Of a stretch of 60,529 nucleotides of DNA, positions 39,939 to 49,428 are shown piece by piece. The notes beneath the pieces were generated by a model. It ran no database searches. It had not been told where the DNA came from and was given only the letters and a program-made list of their open reading frames with translations. The stretch covers positions 1-60,529 of the forward strand of contig JEMY01000016.1 of NCBI GenBank assembly GCA_000585075.1, written 5' to 3'. A program made the position numbers and the translations under genes. Position 1 is the stretch's first letter; each line of letters begins with the position of its first letter. Origin of the DNA: Candidatus Accumulibacter regalis (GTDB taxonomy: Bacteria > Pseudomonadota > Gammaproteobacteria > Burkholderiales > Rhodocyclaceae).

Positions 39939-42900
39939 TCAGAAACTTTCGCTTTCAGCGGCGGCCAGCAGGCGCTCAAGCGCCGGTTTTCCCCACCGCC
40001 AGAACATCAGCGGCGTCAGCAGCGTATCGAGCAGTGTCGAACTGATCAGCCCGCCGAAGATCACCACCGCCACCGGGTGCAGCACTTCCTTGCCCGGTGC
40101 ATCGGCCGAGAGCAACAGCGGCAGCAGCGCGAACGCCGCCACCAGCGCGGTCATCAGCACCGGCGTCAGACGCTCCAGAGAACCGCGGACGATCATGTGC
40201 TGGCCGAAGGTCTCGCCTTCGAAGACGCACAGGTTGATGTAGTGGCTGATCTTCAGAATGCCGTTGCGGGTGGCGATTCCGGTCAGCGTGATGAAGCCCA
40301 CCAGTGCGGCGACCGACAGCGGCTGCCCGGAAATCCACAGCGCGACGACACTGCCGATCAGCGCCAGGGGGATGTTGCCCATGATGATCAGGGTCAGCGC
40401 GGCTGAGCGATAGCGGCTGTAGAGAACCATGAAAATCATCGTCAGCGAGATCGTGGCCAGCAGAGCGATCAGTCGTGCGGCCTGCTCCTGCGCCTGGAAT
40501 TGCCCTTCGAGCGCGGTGAAATAGCCCTCCGGCAGGGGTCTGGCGGCAAGCTCGCTGCGGATGTCGGCGATGACCTGCGACATGTCGCGGCCGTCGGTGT
40601 TGGCCGAAAGCACGATGCGGCGCCGCGAATTCTCGCGGCTGACCTGATTCGGGCCATCGCTTTCCTCGACGCTGGCGACTTTCGACAACGGCACGTGGCC
40701 AGTCGGCGTTTCGATCAACAGATTGGCCAGCGCCTGCGGCCCGCGCGCGCTTTCCGGCAGGCGAACCAGCAGGTCGAAGCGACGGTTGCCCTCGATTATC
40801 TCGGTGATCCGCTCGCCTTCGATCATCTGTTGGAGACTGCGCAGGAGATTGCCGGGCGCGACGCCGTAGCGCGCCGCCTGCTCGTAGTCGAGGTGGATTT
40901 TCACTTGCGGGATGAGCACCTGTTTCTCGATCTGCAGGTCGGTCACTCCGGCAATCTGCGCCAGCCGCCCGCGCAAGTCGGCGGCCAGGGCGCGCAAGGT
41001 GTCGAGGTCGTCGCCGTAGATCTTCAGCGCGATCTGGGCACGCACACCCGAGAGCAGGTGATCGAGCCGGTGCGAGATCGGCTGCCCGACGTTGGAGACC
41101 GCGGGCAGCGCGGCGAGACGTTGGCGAATGTCGGCAATGATCTCTGCCCGGCCACGATCGGACGCCTTGAGGTCGACGTCCATCTCGGTGTAGTGCACGC
41201 CCTCGGCGTGTTCGTCGAGTTCGGCCCGCCCGGTCCGTCGGCCGACCTTGGTCACCTCGGGAACCTCGGCGACCACCTGCTCGGCGAGAGTGCCGATGCG
41301 GTTCGATTCGCTGAGCGCGGTACCCGGGTTGAGCAGCACATTGACGGTCAGCGTACCTTCGTTGAAAGGCGGCAGAAAGGAGCGCGGGAAAAACGGTACG
41401 CTGGCAGCGACGACCAGCACCAGCAGCAGCGTGCCGATCAACAGGCCGCGCACACGCGGGAAGGACCAGTGCAGCAGGCGCGCGTCGACACGCTTGAGCC
41501 AGATCACCAGTGGACTGTCACCGGCGTGCAGCTGCTTCATGCGCGGCAGCAGGTAGTAGGCCATCACCGGCGTCAGCGTCACCGAGACGATCATGCTGGC
41601 CAGAATGGAAACGATGTAGGCGACGCCGAGCGGCGTGAACAGGCGCCCCTCGATACCGGGCAGGACGAACAGGGGCACGAAGACCAGGACGATGATCACG
41701 GTTGCGTAGACGATTGCCGAGCGCACTTCCAGGGTGGCCGCGGCGATCACCTCGATCACCGGGCGCGGCGTGCCGGCCACGCGGTTGAGCCTCAGGCGAC
41801 GCAGGACGTTCTCGACGCCGACCACGGCGTCGTCGACCAGTTCGCCGATGGCAATCGCCAGGCCACCAAGGGTCATGGTGTTGATCGACAGGCCGAAGTA
41901 GCGAAAGACCAGCGCCGTGGCGAGCAGCGACACCGGGATGGCCATCAGCGAAATGATCGTCGTGCGCACGTTGAGCAGGAACAGGAAGAGGATGACGGCG
42001 ACGAGGATCGCGCCATCGCGCAGCGCCTCCTCGACGTTATTCACCGAGTGCTCGATGAAATCGGCCTGCTTGAACAGGAACGACGGCGCTTCGAACCCTT
42101 CGGGCAGGCTCCTGGCGAGTTCGGCGACGGCGCTCTCGACCTCGCGAGTGAGCAGCACGCTGTCCGCGGCCGGCTGCTTCTGCACCGACAGAATCACCGC
42201 CGGCTTGCCCTGGAAGCTGCCGTCACCGCGTTTGATCGCCGGCGCCACCTTGACGTCGGCCAACTGTTTGAGGACGATCGGCTGGCCGTTCCTGACGGTG
42301 ACCACCAGGTTCTGCAGATCCTCGATGCGCGAGCTGCGACCGATCTGGCGGATCAGGTATTCGCGGCCGTGCACGTCCAGGAAGCCGCCGCTGGTGTTGG
42401 CCCCGAAATCACGCAGCGCGGCTTCCAGTTTCTCGCGCTCGACGCCCAGCGCCTGCAGCTGTGCGGGGCGCAGCTCGACCCGGTACTGACGCACTTCGCC
42501 GCCGATCGGAATCACCTGCGCGACGCCCGGGATGGTCAGCAGGCGTGGCCGCATCACCCAGTCGGCGTATTCGCGAACGAGCATCGGACTGATCCTGGCG
42601 GGGTCGGCGGGGATGGCGATCAGCAGGATCTCGCCCATGATCGACGAGATCGGTCCGAGCTGCGGGACGATCCCCGGCGGCAACTGATCGCGCACCAGAT
42701 TGAGGCGTTCGGCGATCTGCTGCCGGTTGCGGTAGATGTCGGAACCCCACTCGAACTCGACGTAGATGATCGACAGGCCGATTCCCGAGACCGAGCGCAC
42801 GCGCGTCACGCCCGGCATGCCGTTCATCCCGGATTCGATCGGAAAGGTCACCAGCTGCTCGACTTCTTCCGGCGCCATACCGCCGGCTTCGGTCATCAGC

Positions 42901-43043
42901 GTCACCGTTGGCTTGTTGAGGTCGGGAAAGACATCGACCGGCATCTGGCGCAGCGTGATCGCGCCATAGATGACCAGCAGCAACGAGACGCCGACGACGA
43001 TCAGCCGCTGCCTGAGGCTGGCGCGGATAATCAGTTCGAACAT
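39939..43043 (-). CDS. Heavy-metal RND efflux pump (CzcA/CusA family)
   Basis: Inner-membrane, proton-driven pump of 1034 residues; exports metal cations with the adaptor and outer-membrane channel encoded upstream. N-terminal [32 protein letters not shown], and a membrane motif [20 protein letters not shown], where CzcA has DFGxxxDGAxxxxEN. The acidic residues of TM4 are thus shifted, which may mark a separate clade. About 12 membrane segments in two halves. ATG 43043 follows the adaptor stop by one base. Metal not assignable from sequence. Confidence 0.9.
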   Translation of the reverse strand: MFELIIRASLRQRLIVVGVSLLLVIYGAITLRQMPVDVFPDLNKPTVTLMTEAGGMAPEEVEQLVTFPIESGMNGMPGVTRVRSVSGIGLSIIYVEFEWGSDIYRNRQQIAERLNLVRDQLPPGIVPQLGPISSIMGEILLIAIPADPARISPMLVREYADWVMRPRLLTIPGVAQVIPIGGEVRQYRVELRPAQLQALGVEREKLEAALRDFGANTSGGFLDVHGREYLIRQIGRSSRIEDLQNLVVTVRNGQPIVLKQLADVKVAPAIKRGDGSFQGKPAVILSVQKQPAADSVLLTREVESAVAELARSLPEGFEAPSFLFKQADFIEHSVNNVEEALRDGAILVAVILFLFLLNVRTTIISLMAIPVSLLATALVFRYFGLSINTMTLGGLAIAIGELVDDAVVGVENVLRRLRLNRVAGTPRPVIEVIAAATLEVRSAIVYATVIIVLVFVPLFVLPGIEGRLFTPLGVAYIVSILASMIVSVTLTPVMAYYLLPRMKQLHAGDSPLVIWLKRVDARLLHWSFPRVRGLLIGTLLLVLVVAASVPFFPRSFLPPFNEGTLTVNVLLNPGTALSESNRIGTLAEQVVAEVPEVTKVGRRTGRAELDEHAEGVHYTEMDVDLKASDRGRAEIIADIRQRLAALPAVSNVGQPISHRLDHLLSGVRAQIALKIYGDDLDTLRALAADLRGRLAQIAGVTDLQIEKQVLIPQVKIHLDYEQAARYGVAPGNLLRSLQQMIEGERITEIIEGNRRFDLLVRLPESARGPQALANLLIETPTGHVPLSKVASVEESDGPNQVSRENSRRRIVLSANTDGRDMSQVIADIRSELAARPLPEGYFTALEGQFQAQEQAARLIALLATISLTMIFMVLYSRYRSAALTLIIMGNIPLALIGSVVALWISGQPLSVAALVGFITLTGIATRNGILKISHYINLCVFEGETFGQHMIVRGSLERLTPVLMTALVAAFALLPLLLSADAPGKEVLHPVAVVIFGGLISSTLLDTLLTPLMFWRWGKPALERLLAAAESESF

Positions 43044-43044
43044 C

Positions 43045-44196
43045 TCAGCGTACCTGCGACAGCAGGCCGGCGCCCTCGATGACCACGCGATCACCGTGGT
43101 GCAGGCCGTCGCTGATCGCAACGTGGTTCGCGTCGAGCGCTTGCGGGTGCACCCGGCGGGCTACAAAGCGTTCGGCGTCGGTGCGCACCCAGACCGCCGT
43201 CTCGCCGGCACCGACGCGGGTCAGCGCCGAACGCGGCACGGCCGCGCCCTCGATCTCGTGCGCCGTGCGAACGATCACCTTGACGGGTTGCCCGACGGCG
43301 ACCATGGCATTCGGCGTGACGATGCGGAACAGAAGCGGCAGCGCCTGTTCGCGCATCTGCCGTCCGCCGCCGACGAAGAGAAGCTCCAGCGCGCCTTGCT
43401 CGGAGACGGCACTGGCAGAAATCAGCGTTGCGCCGATGCCCGCCCGATAGGCCAGCGCCTCCACCGCCAGGCGCGCCGGGTCGATGATCTCGAAGAGGAC
43501 TTCCTTGCCATCGACGACCTGGCCGGCGACCAGGCGGCTGGCGCTGATCACGCCCGCTACCGGCGCGCGCAGCGGCTCGGCGCTGTCGATGCTGGCGCTG
43601 GTGGCGGCCAGGCGCTTGCGCAGCGCACCGCGCTCGATGCGCGCCGCTTCGATTTCCTTTTGCGCCACCGCCCCTTCAAGCGCTTCCAGCCGCCGCACGC
43701 GGGCGTCGGCAATCGCCAGCTGACCCGCCAATTCGGCCTGCTGTGCTTTCTGGTTGGCGCGCTCGATGGCACTACCGACCGGGCGCAGGTAGGCCAGGAC
43801 CTCGCCCCTGGCGACCACTCGCCCAGGTACCGGCATGCCCTTGGGCCCCGGTTCGACGCTCCCGGCGAACGTCGCCTGCACGCGGCCGCCGGTCTCCGGG
43901 TCGGCGATCACCTGACCATTGAGTTCGATCGTCGCGGAGAGCGGTCCGATCTCGACTCGTTGGCTGCGCAGGCCGATCTGCCGCTGCAACGGCTTGGGCA
44001 CGAACAGGCTGCCATCGGGCAGGCGCTGTGGCGACGCGGCAGGGCGCATGCTCGTCGTGGCGCCGTCGCGTGGCGCGCTGACCGGCACCGGTGTGACCGC
44101 TTTGCTGTCCTGGCCATGATCCTCGTCGCCATGCGCCAGCACCGCACTGGCAGAACAAGCCAGCGCGGCGGCAGCGAGAATTCTGTGCAAGGGCAT
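43045..44196 (-). CDS. RND efflux periplasmic adaptor (CzcB/CusB-like)
   Basis: Membrane-fusion protein of 383 residues linking the RND pump to the TolC-type channel. Signal peptide ([16 protein letters not shown]) followed directly by a His/Asp-rich mature N-terminus, HGDEDHG. Barrel-sandwich hybrid motif near [13 protein letters not shown] and a coiled-coil hairpin (about 160-220). ATG 44196 has AGAGGA upstream; ATG 44217 would overlap the preceding gene. Confidence 0.9.
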   Translation of the reverse strand: MPLHRILAAAALACSASAVLAHGDEDHGQDSKAVTPVPVSAPRDGATTSMRPAASPQRLPDGSLFVPKPLQRQIGLRSQRVEIGPLSATIELNGQVIADPETGGRVQATFAGSVEPGPKGMPVPGRVVARGEVLAYLRPVGSAIERANQKAQQAELAGQLAIADARVRRLEALEGAVAQKEIEAARIERGALRKRLAATSASIDSAEPLRAPVAGVISASRLVAGQVVDGKEVLFEIIDPARLAVEALAYRAGIGATLISASAVSEQGALELLFVGGGRQMREQALPLLFRIVTPNAMVAVGQPVKVIVRTAHEIEGAAVPRSALTRVGAGETAVWVRTDAERFVARRVHPQALDANHVAISDGLHHGDRVVIEGAGLLSQVR

Positions 44197-44213
44197 CGTT
44201 TTCCTCTTCGCAA

Positions 44214-44726
44214 TCATCTGCGTTGCCGGCGGCGGCGCAGGAGCAAGGCGGCGCCGGCAAGCAGCAGCACGGCGGCCAGGACCCACACCGCCCACTCGCT
44301 CCACTCATGGCTGTGTGCCGCAACGGTGCTCGCCGGCCGTGACGTGTCGAGCAGCAACGACAACAGATCCGCACTGTCGCCGGTCTCGATGCTGATGGTC
44401 AGCGGATGCCTGGCCGCGGGAAGGCCAGCGGCGAGCTCGATGACGTAGGTGCCGGGCGAAGTCTCGCTGGCCTGACCCTGCACGCTGCTCGCCTCGACCT
44501 CGACCCTGGCGTCCGCCACCGGCTCGTTGCTGGCGAAGCGATCGACATAGATCACCAGTTTCCGGTCTTCGAGAGCGGCAACGACTTCGAACTCCTCGCT
44601 GGCGGCACTCGCCCGTGGCGCGACGCTCTGGCTGAGCGCTGGCGGCGGCGCGCCATGATCTTCGCCGCCGTGGCCGAAGGCCGAAAAGGCGACCGCCAGC
44701 AGGGCGGTGGCCAGAAGCTGTTTCAT
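44214..44726 (-). CDS. Metal-efflux accessory membrane protein, His-rich N-terminus
   Basis: Predicted 170-residue periplasmic protein with a signal peptide (MKQLLATALLAVAFSAF), a mature start GHGGEDHG, an Ig-like/FixH-like beta domain (about 45-125) and a C-terminal membrane helix with a basic RRRRQRR end. It lies between the outer-membrane channel and adaptor genes of the RND operon. Its mature N-terminal metal-binding motif closely resembles that of the adaptor. Likely helps deliver metal to the pump; function unproven. Confidence 0.7.
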   Translation of the reverse strand: MKQLLATALLAVAFSAFGHGGEDHGAPPPALSQSVAPRASAASEEFEVVAALEDRKLVIYVDRFASNEPVADARVEVEASSVQGQASETSPGTYVIELAAGLPAARHPLTISIETGDSADLLSLLLDTSRPASTVAAHSHEWSEWAVWVLAAVLLLAGAALLLRRRRQRR

Positions 44727-44736
44727 GACAGCACGC

Positions 44737-45999
44737 TCACGGCAACACTCCCAGGGTCTGGTTCAGGCGTGAAATGGCCGCCGCACGGGCAATCCGCTGG
44801 CGGGCAAGAAACGTGTCGGCGTCGTAAGCGGCAGCACGGATGCGCAGCAGCGTCGCCAGGTCGGATTCGCCCAGGGCAAAGCTCTTTTCAGCCAGGCGCA
44901 GACTGTCTGTGCTCAGCGCCCGCCGCTGCTCGGCGAGCACGTACTGGCGCTCGGCGGCCTGCAGGGCTTGGCGGGCGCGGGCGACATCAAGCTCGACGCG
45001 GTTTTCGACACGCTGCATTTCAGCGTCGCTCTGGTCGGCCTCCGCCTGCGCCGCGGAGCTTTCGCGGCGTACCAGCGCACTCGAAGAAAAGGGAATCTTC
45101 AGGCGGATGCCGACGCTGTCGGTATAGGCTTCGCTGAAGTCGGCGCGCTCGCGAAGCGCGAGCAGGCTCAGTTCGGGCGCCGTGCGGCGCGACTCCTCGG
45201 CGACCTTCACCTTGGCGCGGGCACTTCGCGAGGCGGCGGCAGCAGCGCCCAGCTGCGGGTGCGTCTGCGGCGCCGACGGATTCGCGTTGCCACGCTCCGC
45301 GGTGGCCACTTGTTCGGCAGCAACCGAGGATGGAGCAGGTGCGCCGGTAAGGGCGCGAAAGGCGTGTTCGGCCTGCAGCAGCGCTCCGTCGGCGTCGATC
45401 CACTCGGCTTCCGCGGCCTGTGTTTCCATTTCTGCCAGATTGGCGTCGATGCGCGACAGATCGCCGGCCCGGTGGCGGCGCTGGACTTCGCCTGCCAGGG
45501 TGCGCGCGGTCTCCAGGCGACGCGCCGCCAGGCTGGCCGTATTGCGCGCCGCGGCCAGCGTCCACCACGCTTCGCGCAGTTCGCCGGCAAGCGCCAGGCG
45601 CAGGGCAGCGCGCCTGGCGCCCACTTCAGCGAAGCGGCTCTCGGCCTCGGCCTCGCGCGCGGCTTTCTGTCCCGGCAGCCACAGGTAGGCGTTCAGCTCG
45701 ACGGCGATCTCGCGTTTGCCGCGGTTGCTGTTCAGCTGGTCGTTGAGCGTGCCGACGCTGACCGACCCCGGCTCCGGCGTCAGTCCGGACGCCAGTTCCT
45801 GCGCCGCACGCGCTTCGCCCTCGCGGGCGTCCAGCGCTTTGGCTTGGGGATTCCGCAGCCATGCCTGTTCCAGCCAGAAGCCAAGCCCCCCTTCCTGCGT
45901 CGGCGGGGGAGAAGGCGGCAGAGCGGCCAGTCCGGGCAAGCCCAGCATCACGCCGGCGAGGAACGTGACCAGGCGCAGCGACCAGCGCGCAGCGCTCAT
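44737..45999 (-). CDS. TolC-family outer-membrane efflux channel (CzcC-like)
   Basis: Outer-membrane factor of the RND operon. The 420-residue protein has a signal peptide (LVTFLAGVMLGLPGLAAL) and two OEP repeats with long Ala/Glu/Arg-rich helices typical of TolC. ATG 45999 gives the signal peptide; ATG 46038 is an alternative without it at the terminus. First gene of the operon channel-accessory-adaptor-pump (45999 down to 39939). Confidence 0.87.
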   Translation of the reverse strand: MSAARWSLRLVTFLAGVMLGLPGLAALPPSPPPTQEGGLGFWLEQAWLRNPQAKALDAREGEARAAQELASGLTPEPGSVSVGTLNDQLNSNRGKREIAVELNAYLWLPGQKAAREAEAESRFAEVGARRAALRLALAGELREAWWTLAAARNTASLAARRLETARTLAGEVQRRHRAGDLSRIDANLAEMETQAAEAEWIDADGALLQAEHAFRALTGAPAPSSVAAEQVATAERGNANPSAPQTHPQLGAAAAASRSARAKVKVAEESRRTAPELSLLALRERADFSEAYTDSVGIRLKIPFSSSALVRRESSAAQAEADQSDAEMQRVENRVELDVARARQALQAAERQYVLAEQRRALSTDSLRLAEKSFALGESDLATLLRIRAAAYDADTFLARQRIARAAAISRLNQTLGVLP

Positions 46000-46271
46000 C
46001 GGAGGGCACCGCGAGAGCGGCGGCTCAGCGACGGCCATGATTCAGAGGCTGGGACCCTTGCCGGGGACGACCAGCGCCAGCGCTCGCAGCGACGACGGAC
46101 GCTGCCCCTCCCCGGCGAGGCTCGGGGCCCGCGGTGCTTGCTTGAGCAAGCGCAAGGAAGGGTCGAAATGGCTTCATGAGCGGTTTCAGTTCCGGGAAAT
46201 GGATCGAGCTGGCAATTAGCGTCTGGTGGCGCATTCTGCAGCGATCCGCCGCACAGCAGGCTGACGCCCGC

Positions 46272-46287
46272 ATTACATTCCTGTCAT
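46272..46287. promoter_or_regulatory. Metal-responsive operator-like inverted repeat (site 1)
   Basis: Plus strand ATTACATTCCTGTCAT; minus strand ATGACAGGAATGTAAT. Half-sites ATGACA/TGTAAT around four bases, as in CusR/CopR-type boxes. It matches 14 of 16 positions of the perfect repeat at 52090-52105 upstream of the copper genes. It lies about 270 bases upstream of the RND operon. Confidence 0.5.
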
Positions 46288-46347
46288 TGTTGGCGAGCGG
46301 CAGTTCCTGTCGGGAAAGCGGGCGCTCCTGGCGCCAATGGCCCTGCC

Positions 46348-46356
46348 TGTTACAAT
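46348..46356 (+). promoter_or_regulatory. Extended -10 promoter before the nitrilase-family gene
   Basis: TGTTACAAT fits TGnTAnAAT-type extended -10 elements, 175 bases upstream of the TTG start at 46531. No good -35 is visible. Confidence 0.3.
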
Positions 46357-46530
46357 GCCCGATCTCAGCAGGACCGGCCGCCCCAGGACCTTGGCCGCGC
46401 GCCTGCGCTCCTGACCAGCGTGCTCCGCTTTCGTCGCGCATCCAGGGAACAGACCCAGCGCGCAGCCGGCGGGACGCGGCACGACAGCCTCCCTGTCCAT
46501 CAGCCCCCCCTTTTTCTCGGAGAAACCCTT

Positions 46531-47448
46531 TTGAACAACTTTGCAGTCGCCGGTATTCAGATGAACGTGTCGGCAGTCGACTCGAACGTCGAAGAAATGA
46601 AGCTCAAGCTCGACATCACCATGAACCTCTATCCGTGGGTGCAGATGGTGGTCTTCAGCGAGCTGTGCGCCTACGGCCCCCTGACCTACTCAGCACAGGA
46701 GTTCCCCTGCGATTTCGAAGTGCAAATGCAGGAGATGGCGCACAAGTACGGGATCTGGCTGCTGCCGGGATCGATCTTTGAAAAAGCAGACGACAAGATC
46801 TACAACACCGCCTCGGTGATCAACCCGCAGGGCGAGGTGGTGACCCGCTATCGCAAGATGTTCCCTTTTTATCCCTACGAAGAAGGCGTCACACCGGGCC
46901 TGGAATACTGCGTCTTCGACGTCCCGGACGTCGGCCGCTTTGGCGTCTCGATCTGCTACGACATGTGGTTTCCGGAAACCATTCGCACGCTGGCGTGCAT
47001 GGGCGCCGAGGTGATTCTCCACCCGACGCTCACCGGCACCATCGACCGCGACAACGAATTGGCCATCGCCCGCGCCATGGCGACGATCAACCAATGCTTC
47101 CTGTTTGACGTCAATGGACTGGATACCGGCGGCAGCGGTCGCTCGATCATCTGCGGACCGGACGGTCGTGTGCTCTACCAGGCGCAGAACAACGAGGAGA
47201 TCATCCCCATCGAACTCGACATACATCGCGTTCGTCGCAGCCGCGAACTCGGTGTCCTGCGCCTCGGCCAGCCGCTGAAGAGCTTTCGCGACCACCTCGG
47301 TGATTTCAGCATCTACTGGCGCGACACTGAGCATCCCTATCTCGATTCGCTCGGCCCCCTGATCAAGCCGGGACGCATGGACCGCATCGCCGAGCTCAAG
47401 AAGATCGAGAGCGCCTTGCACCAGCGGCACGATAGCGGTCACTCCTGA
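46531..47448 (+). CDS. Carbon-nitrogen hydrolase (nitrilase superfamily)
   Basis: Cytoplasmic 305-residue amidase/nitrilase-fold enzyme. Catalytic triad visible: Glu in VVFSELCAYG, Lys in TRYRKMFPFYPYEEG, Cys in VSICYDMWFPE. The frame has no ATG at the family start; TTG 46531 follows GGAG at 8 bases and gives FAVAGIQMNV, the usual first strand. Likely an aliphatic amidase or carbamoyl hydrolase; substrate unknown. The C-terminal region (from about 245) is long for the simplest family members. Confidence 0.87.
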   Translation: MNNFAVAGIQMNVSAVDSNVEEMKLKLDITMNLYPWVQMVVFSELCAYGPLTYSAQEFPCDFEVQMQEMAHKYGIWLLPGSIFEKADDKIYNTASVINPQGEVVTRYRKMFPFYPYEEGVTPGLEYCVFDVPDVGRFGVSICYDMWFPETIRTLACMGAEVILHPTLTGTIDRDNELAIARAMATINQCFLFDVNGLDTGGSGRSIICGPDGRVLYQAQNNEEIIPIELDIHRVRRSRELGVLRLGQPLKSFRDHLGDFSIYWRDTEHPYLDSLGPLIKPGRMDRIAELKKIESALHQRHDSGHS

Positions 47449-47579
47449 GAGGGTAGCCGCTGGCAAACGGCGGCGATCCAGCCCTGGACTGCCGACGGCG
47501 GCCTACGCTTGTCTCACGTAGCTGAACCGTGCTCTGTCCCCGGTCACCCCCACGCGACTGGCGCGAAGCGCGGCAGGTA

Positions 47580-48908
47580 TCACGCCGACGACCAGATCCC
47601 CCATCCCTGCGCTGGCAACTCGGTCGCCTTTAGCTTGGCCACTGCGTGCCCGGCGACCAGAACAAGACCGGGTGGAAGGGAACACGAAACAGAGCGGTCA
47701 TCGGTGTTCAACACCGTGACCAGCAGATTTGTCTGTGAGCGCACCTCGAAGGCCATCGAGCGGTTACTCAGCTGCGTAACTTTTAACGCGCCATCGGCAA
47801 GCCAAGGCCGAGCGCGACGGACGGCGATCAATTCACGGTGGAGTTGCCAGATGAGCAAACTGTCGCCGGCCAACTCGCCGGGCCGATACGGTAACGGCTT
47901 GCGAATCTCCGCGTCGCCTCCCTCTCGATCGTACTTGCGACCTTCTGCTCCCTGCTCGTCTCCAGCGTAGACGGCAGGGAGGCCAGGTAGCGTAAACAGA
48001 ATCGCCAGCGCATGTGGCAGATGGCGCCGGTCGCTGAGCGTGCTGGCAATACGCGTCGTGTCGTGGTTGCCGACGAAATTCCACGGCACAAAATGACGGC
48101 AGAAATCGATGTGGCGCTCCAGCGCATGGGCCAACTCGTAGAAGTTGCGTTCGTTGAGCGAACTCCAGATGGCTTTCCATAGTTCGTATTGTGTTACCGA
48201 GGTCAGCCGTGACGCCTTGGCGATGGCCACGTAGTCGCCATGGATCACTTCGCCGATGCGCAGGAGATCGGGCCGCAGGGCACGCACGCGACTCTCGAAA
48301 GTCGCCAGAAAACCTGCCGGGATCGCGTAGGCCGCGTCCAGTCGCAGGGCATCGACACCACGATCCAGCCAGTAACGAGCGACCTCCACAGCCCAGTCGA
48401 GAACCTGGTCATTGCCATGATTGAGTTTCACCAGTTGGCCGTGTCCCTCGAATTTGGCGTAACGGAATCCGTCGTCTCCCGGTCGATCGAAATCTATGTG
48501 GAACCAGTCCGCGCGGGAAGACCCACGACCATGCGCCAGGACGTCGACAAAGAAAGGATGGTCGCGTCCGACGTGGTGAAAGACGACATCGAGCCCCACG
48601 CGAAGGGAACGTTGACGGCACTCGTCGATGAGACCCACGAGGTCCGCTTCGTTGCCCAGTCGGCGGTCGATGCGAAAAGGATCAACGACATCGTAGCCGT
48701 GCGATCCCGATTCGAAGACCGGACCCAACAGCAATCCTGTCACCCCGAGTTCCACGAGATGGTCCAGCCAGCCCACCAGGTCCGCCAGGCGATGGGAAAT
48801 GGGGCCATCCACCGCACCCGGGGCCGGATTCCGCTCCTCCGCGCCGAGAAAGCCGAGTGGATAAAGGTGATACCAGATTTCACTGCGTTTCATGAGCTGC
48901 CGTTCCAT
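47580..48908 (-). CDS. GH13 alpha-amylase family enzyme
   Basis: Glycoside hydrolase of 442 residues acting on alpha-glucans or related sugars. TIM-barrel motifs: DVVFHHVG (region I, with the unusual FHHVG), nucleophile in GVDALRLDAAYA (region II), acid/base in LRIGEVIHGDY (region III) and FVGNHDTTR (region IV). All three catalytic carboxylates are present. No signal peptide, so probably cytoplasmic. AGGATC precedes ATG 48908; ATG 48893 is an alternative. Stand-alone, not in a glycogen cluster; possibly acquired. Confidence 0.85.
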   Translation of the reverse strand: MERQLMKRSEIWYHLYPLGFLGAEERNPAPGAVDGPISHRLADLVGWLDHLVELGVTGLLLGPVFESGSHGYDVVDPFRIDRRLGNEADLVGLIDECRQRSLRVGLDVVFHHVGRDHPFFVDVLAHGRGSSRADWFHIDFDRPGDDGFRYAKFEGHGQLVKLNHGNDQVLDWAVEVARYWLDRGVDALRLDAAYAIPAGFLATFESRVRALRPDLLRIGEVIHGDYVAIAKASRLTSVTQYELWKAIWSSLNERNFYELAHALERHIDFCRHFVPWNFVGNHDTTRIASTLSDRRHLPHALAILFTLPGLPAVYAGDEQGAEGRKYDREGGDAEIRKPLPYRPGELAGDSLLIWQLHRELIAVRRARPWLADGALKVTQLSNRSMAFEVRSQTNLLVTVLNTDDRSVSCSLPPGLVLVAGHAVAKLKATELPAQGWGIWSSA

Positions 48909-49248
48909 GGTTGATCCTGCATTTCGCAAACTTGCTCATCCGTCTCGTCCTCGCCCAGCCCCCGCTTGCGGCTGCCAGATGGGCAAGTGCTACCGCCACA
49001 GTCGCGTCCGCGACTCACGAACCTCCCCTCTCCCCTGGCGCGAGAAGGGCCGAGGCCGAGACCGGGAATTCAGGGAGCATGCTCGCTGCCCGTCGAACGA
49101 TTCCGGCGTGCAACCCGGAATGCGCACTGCCAGTAGAGGGGAACGATCATGACATTCATCGTCAGGTGTGTCATCGACACGTGACGACCATTAGCGCCCG
49201 CGTTTGCACAGTGGCCGCGGCCTGCCGAGCGCCTAAGGTCGCACTGAT
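48909..49248. other. Intergenic region upstream of the GH13 gene
   Basis: No gene supported. A half-site-like ATGACA with a further TGTCAT nearby (49150-49172) recalls the metal operator but is not a clean inverted repeat. Decayed RND sequence begins at 49249. Confidence 0.35.
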
Positions 49249-49355
49249 CGGCTTTCGCTCAATGGCAGTGCCGGTGCCTTGGCCAGGTCGCGGCGCAACT
49301 GCCACTGTTTGACCGGCGCATCCCGCGCCGCGATGACGCACAGCGTCAACACCGT
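49249..49355 (-). pseudogene. Decayed C-terminal tail of an RND pump (copy 1)
   Basis: Minus-strand translation includes TVLTLCVI ... VKQWQLRRDLAKAPALPLSES, matching the tail at 53183-53335 (TVLTLCVIPALY ... VKQWQLRRELAKVPVLPLSES). The stop codon after LSES is lost (CGA in place of TGA) and the ALY segment is changed, so this is a relic. It lies just after the P-type ATPase stop. Confidence 0.6.
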
Positions 49356-49428
49356 CGGCTTGTCCGTATGGGGTGCCACCTCTGCACCTCACCATCGCCC
49401 CGGGTTTCAGAGCCTGTCGAAGCGACCA

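Larger units (their letters stand above)
46000..46530. other. Divergent control region of the RND operon and nitrilase gene
   Basis: Holds the 16-bp inverted repeat at 46272-46287 and an extended -10 element at 46348-46356. No gene is supported in this 530-base stretch. Confidence 0.5.

Noticed and set aside
40500..43082. An 860-codon open frame on the plus strand
   Set aside because: It mirrors the RND pump gene, with biased His/Arg/Gln composition and no family match.
49150..49172. A third possible metal operator (ATGACATTCATCGTCA)
   Set aside because: The half-sites do not line up with the ATGACA-N4-TGTCAT spacing of the two accepted sites.
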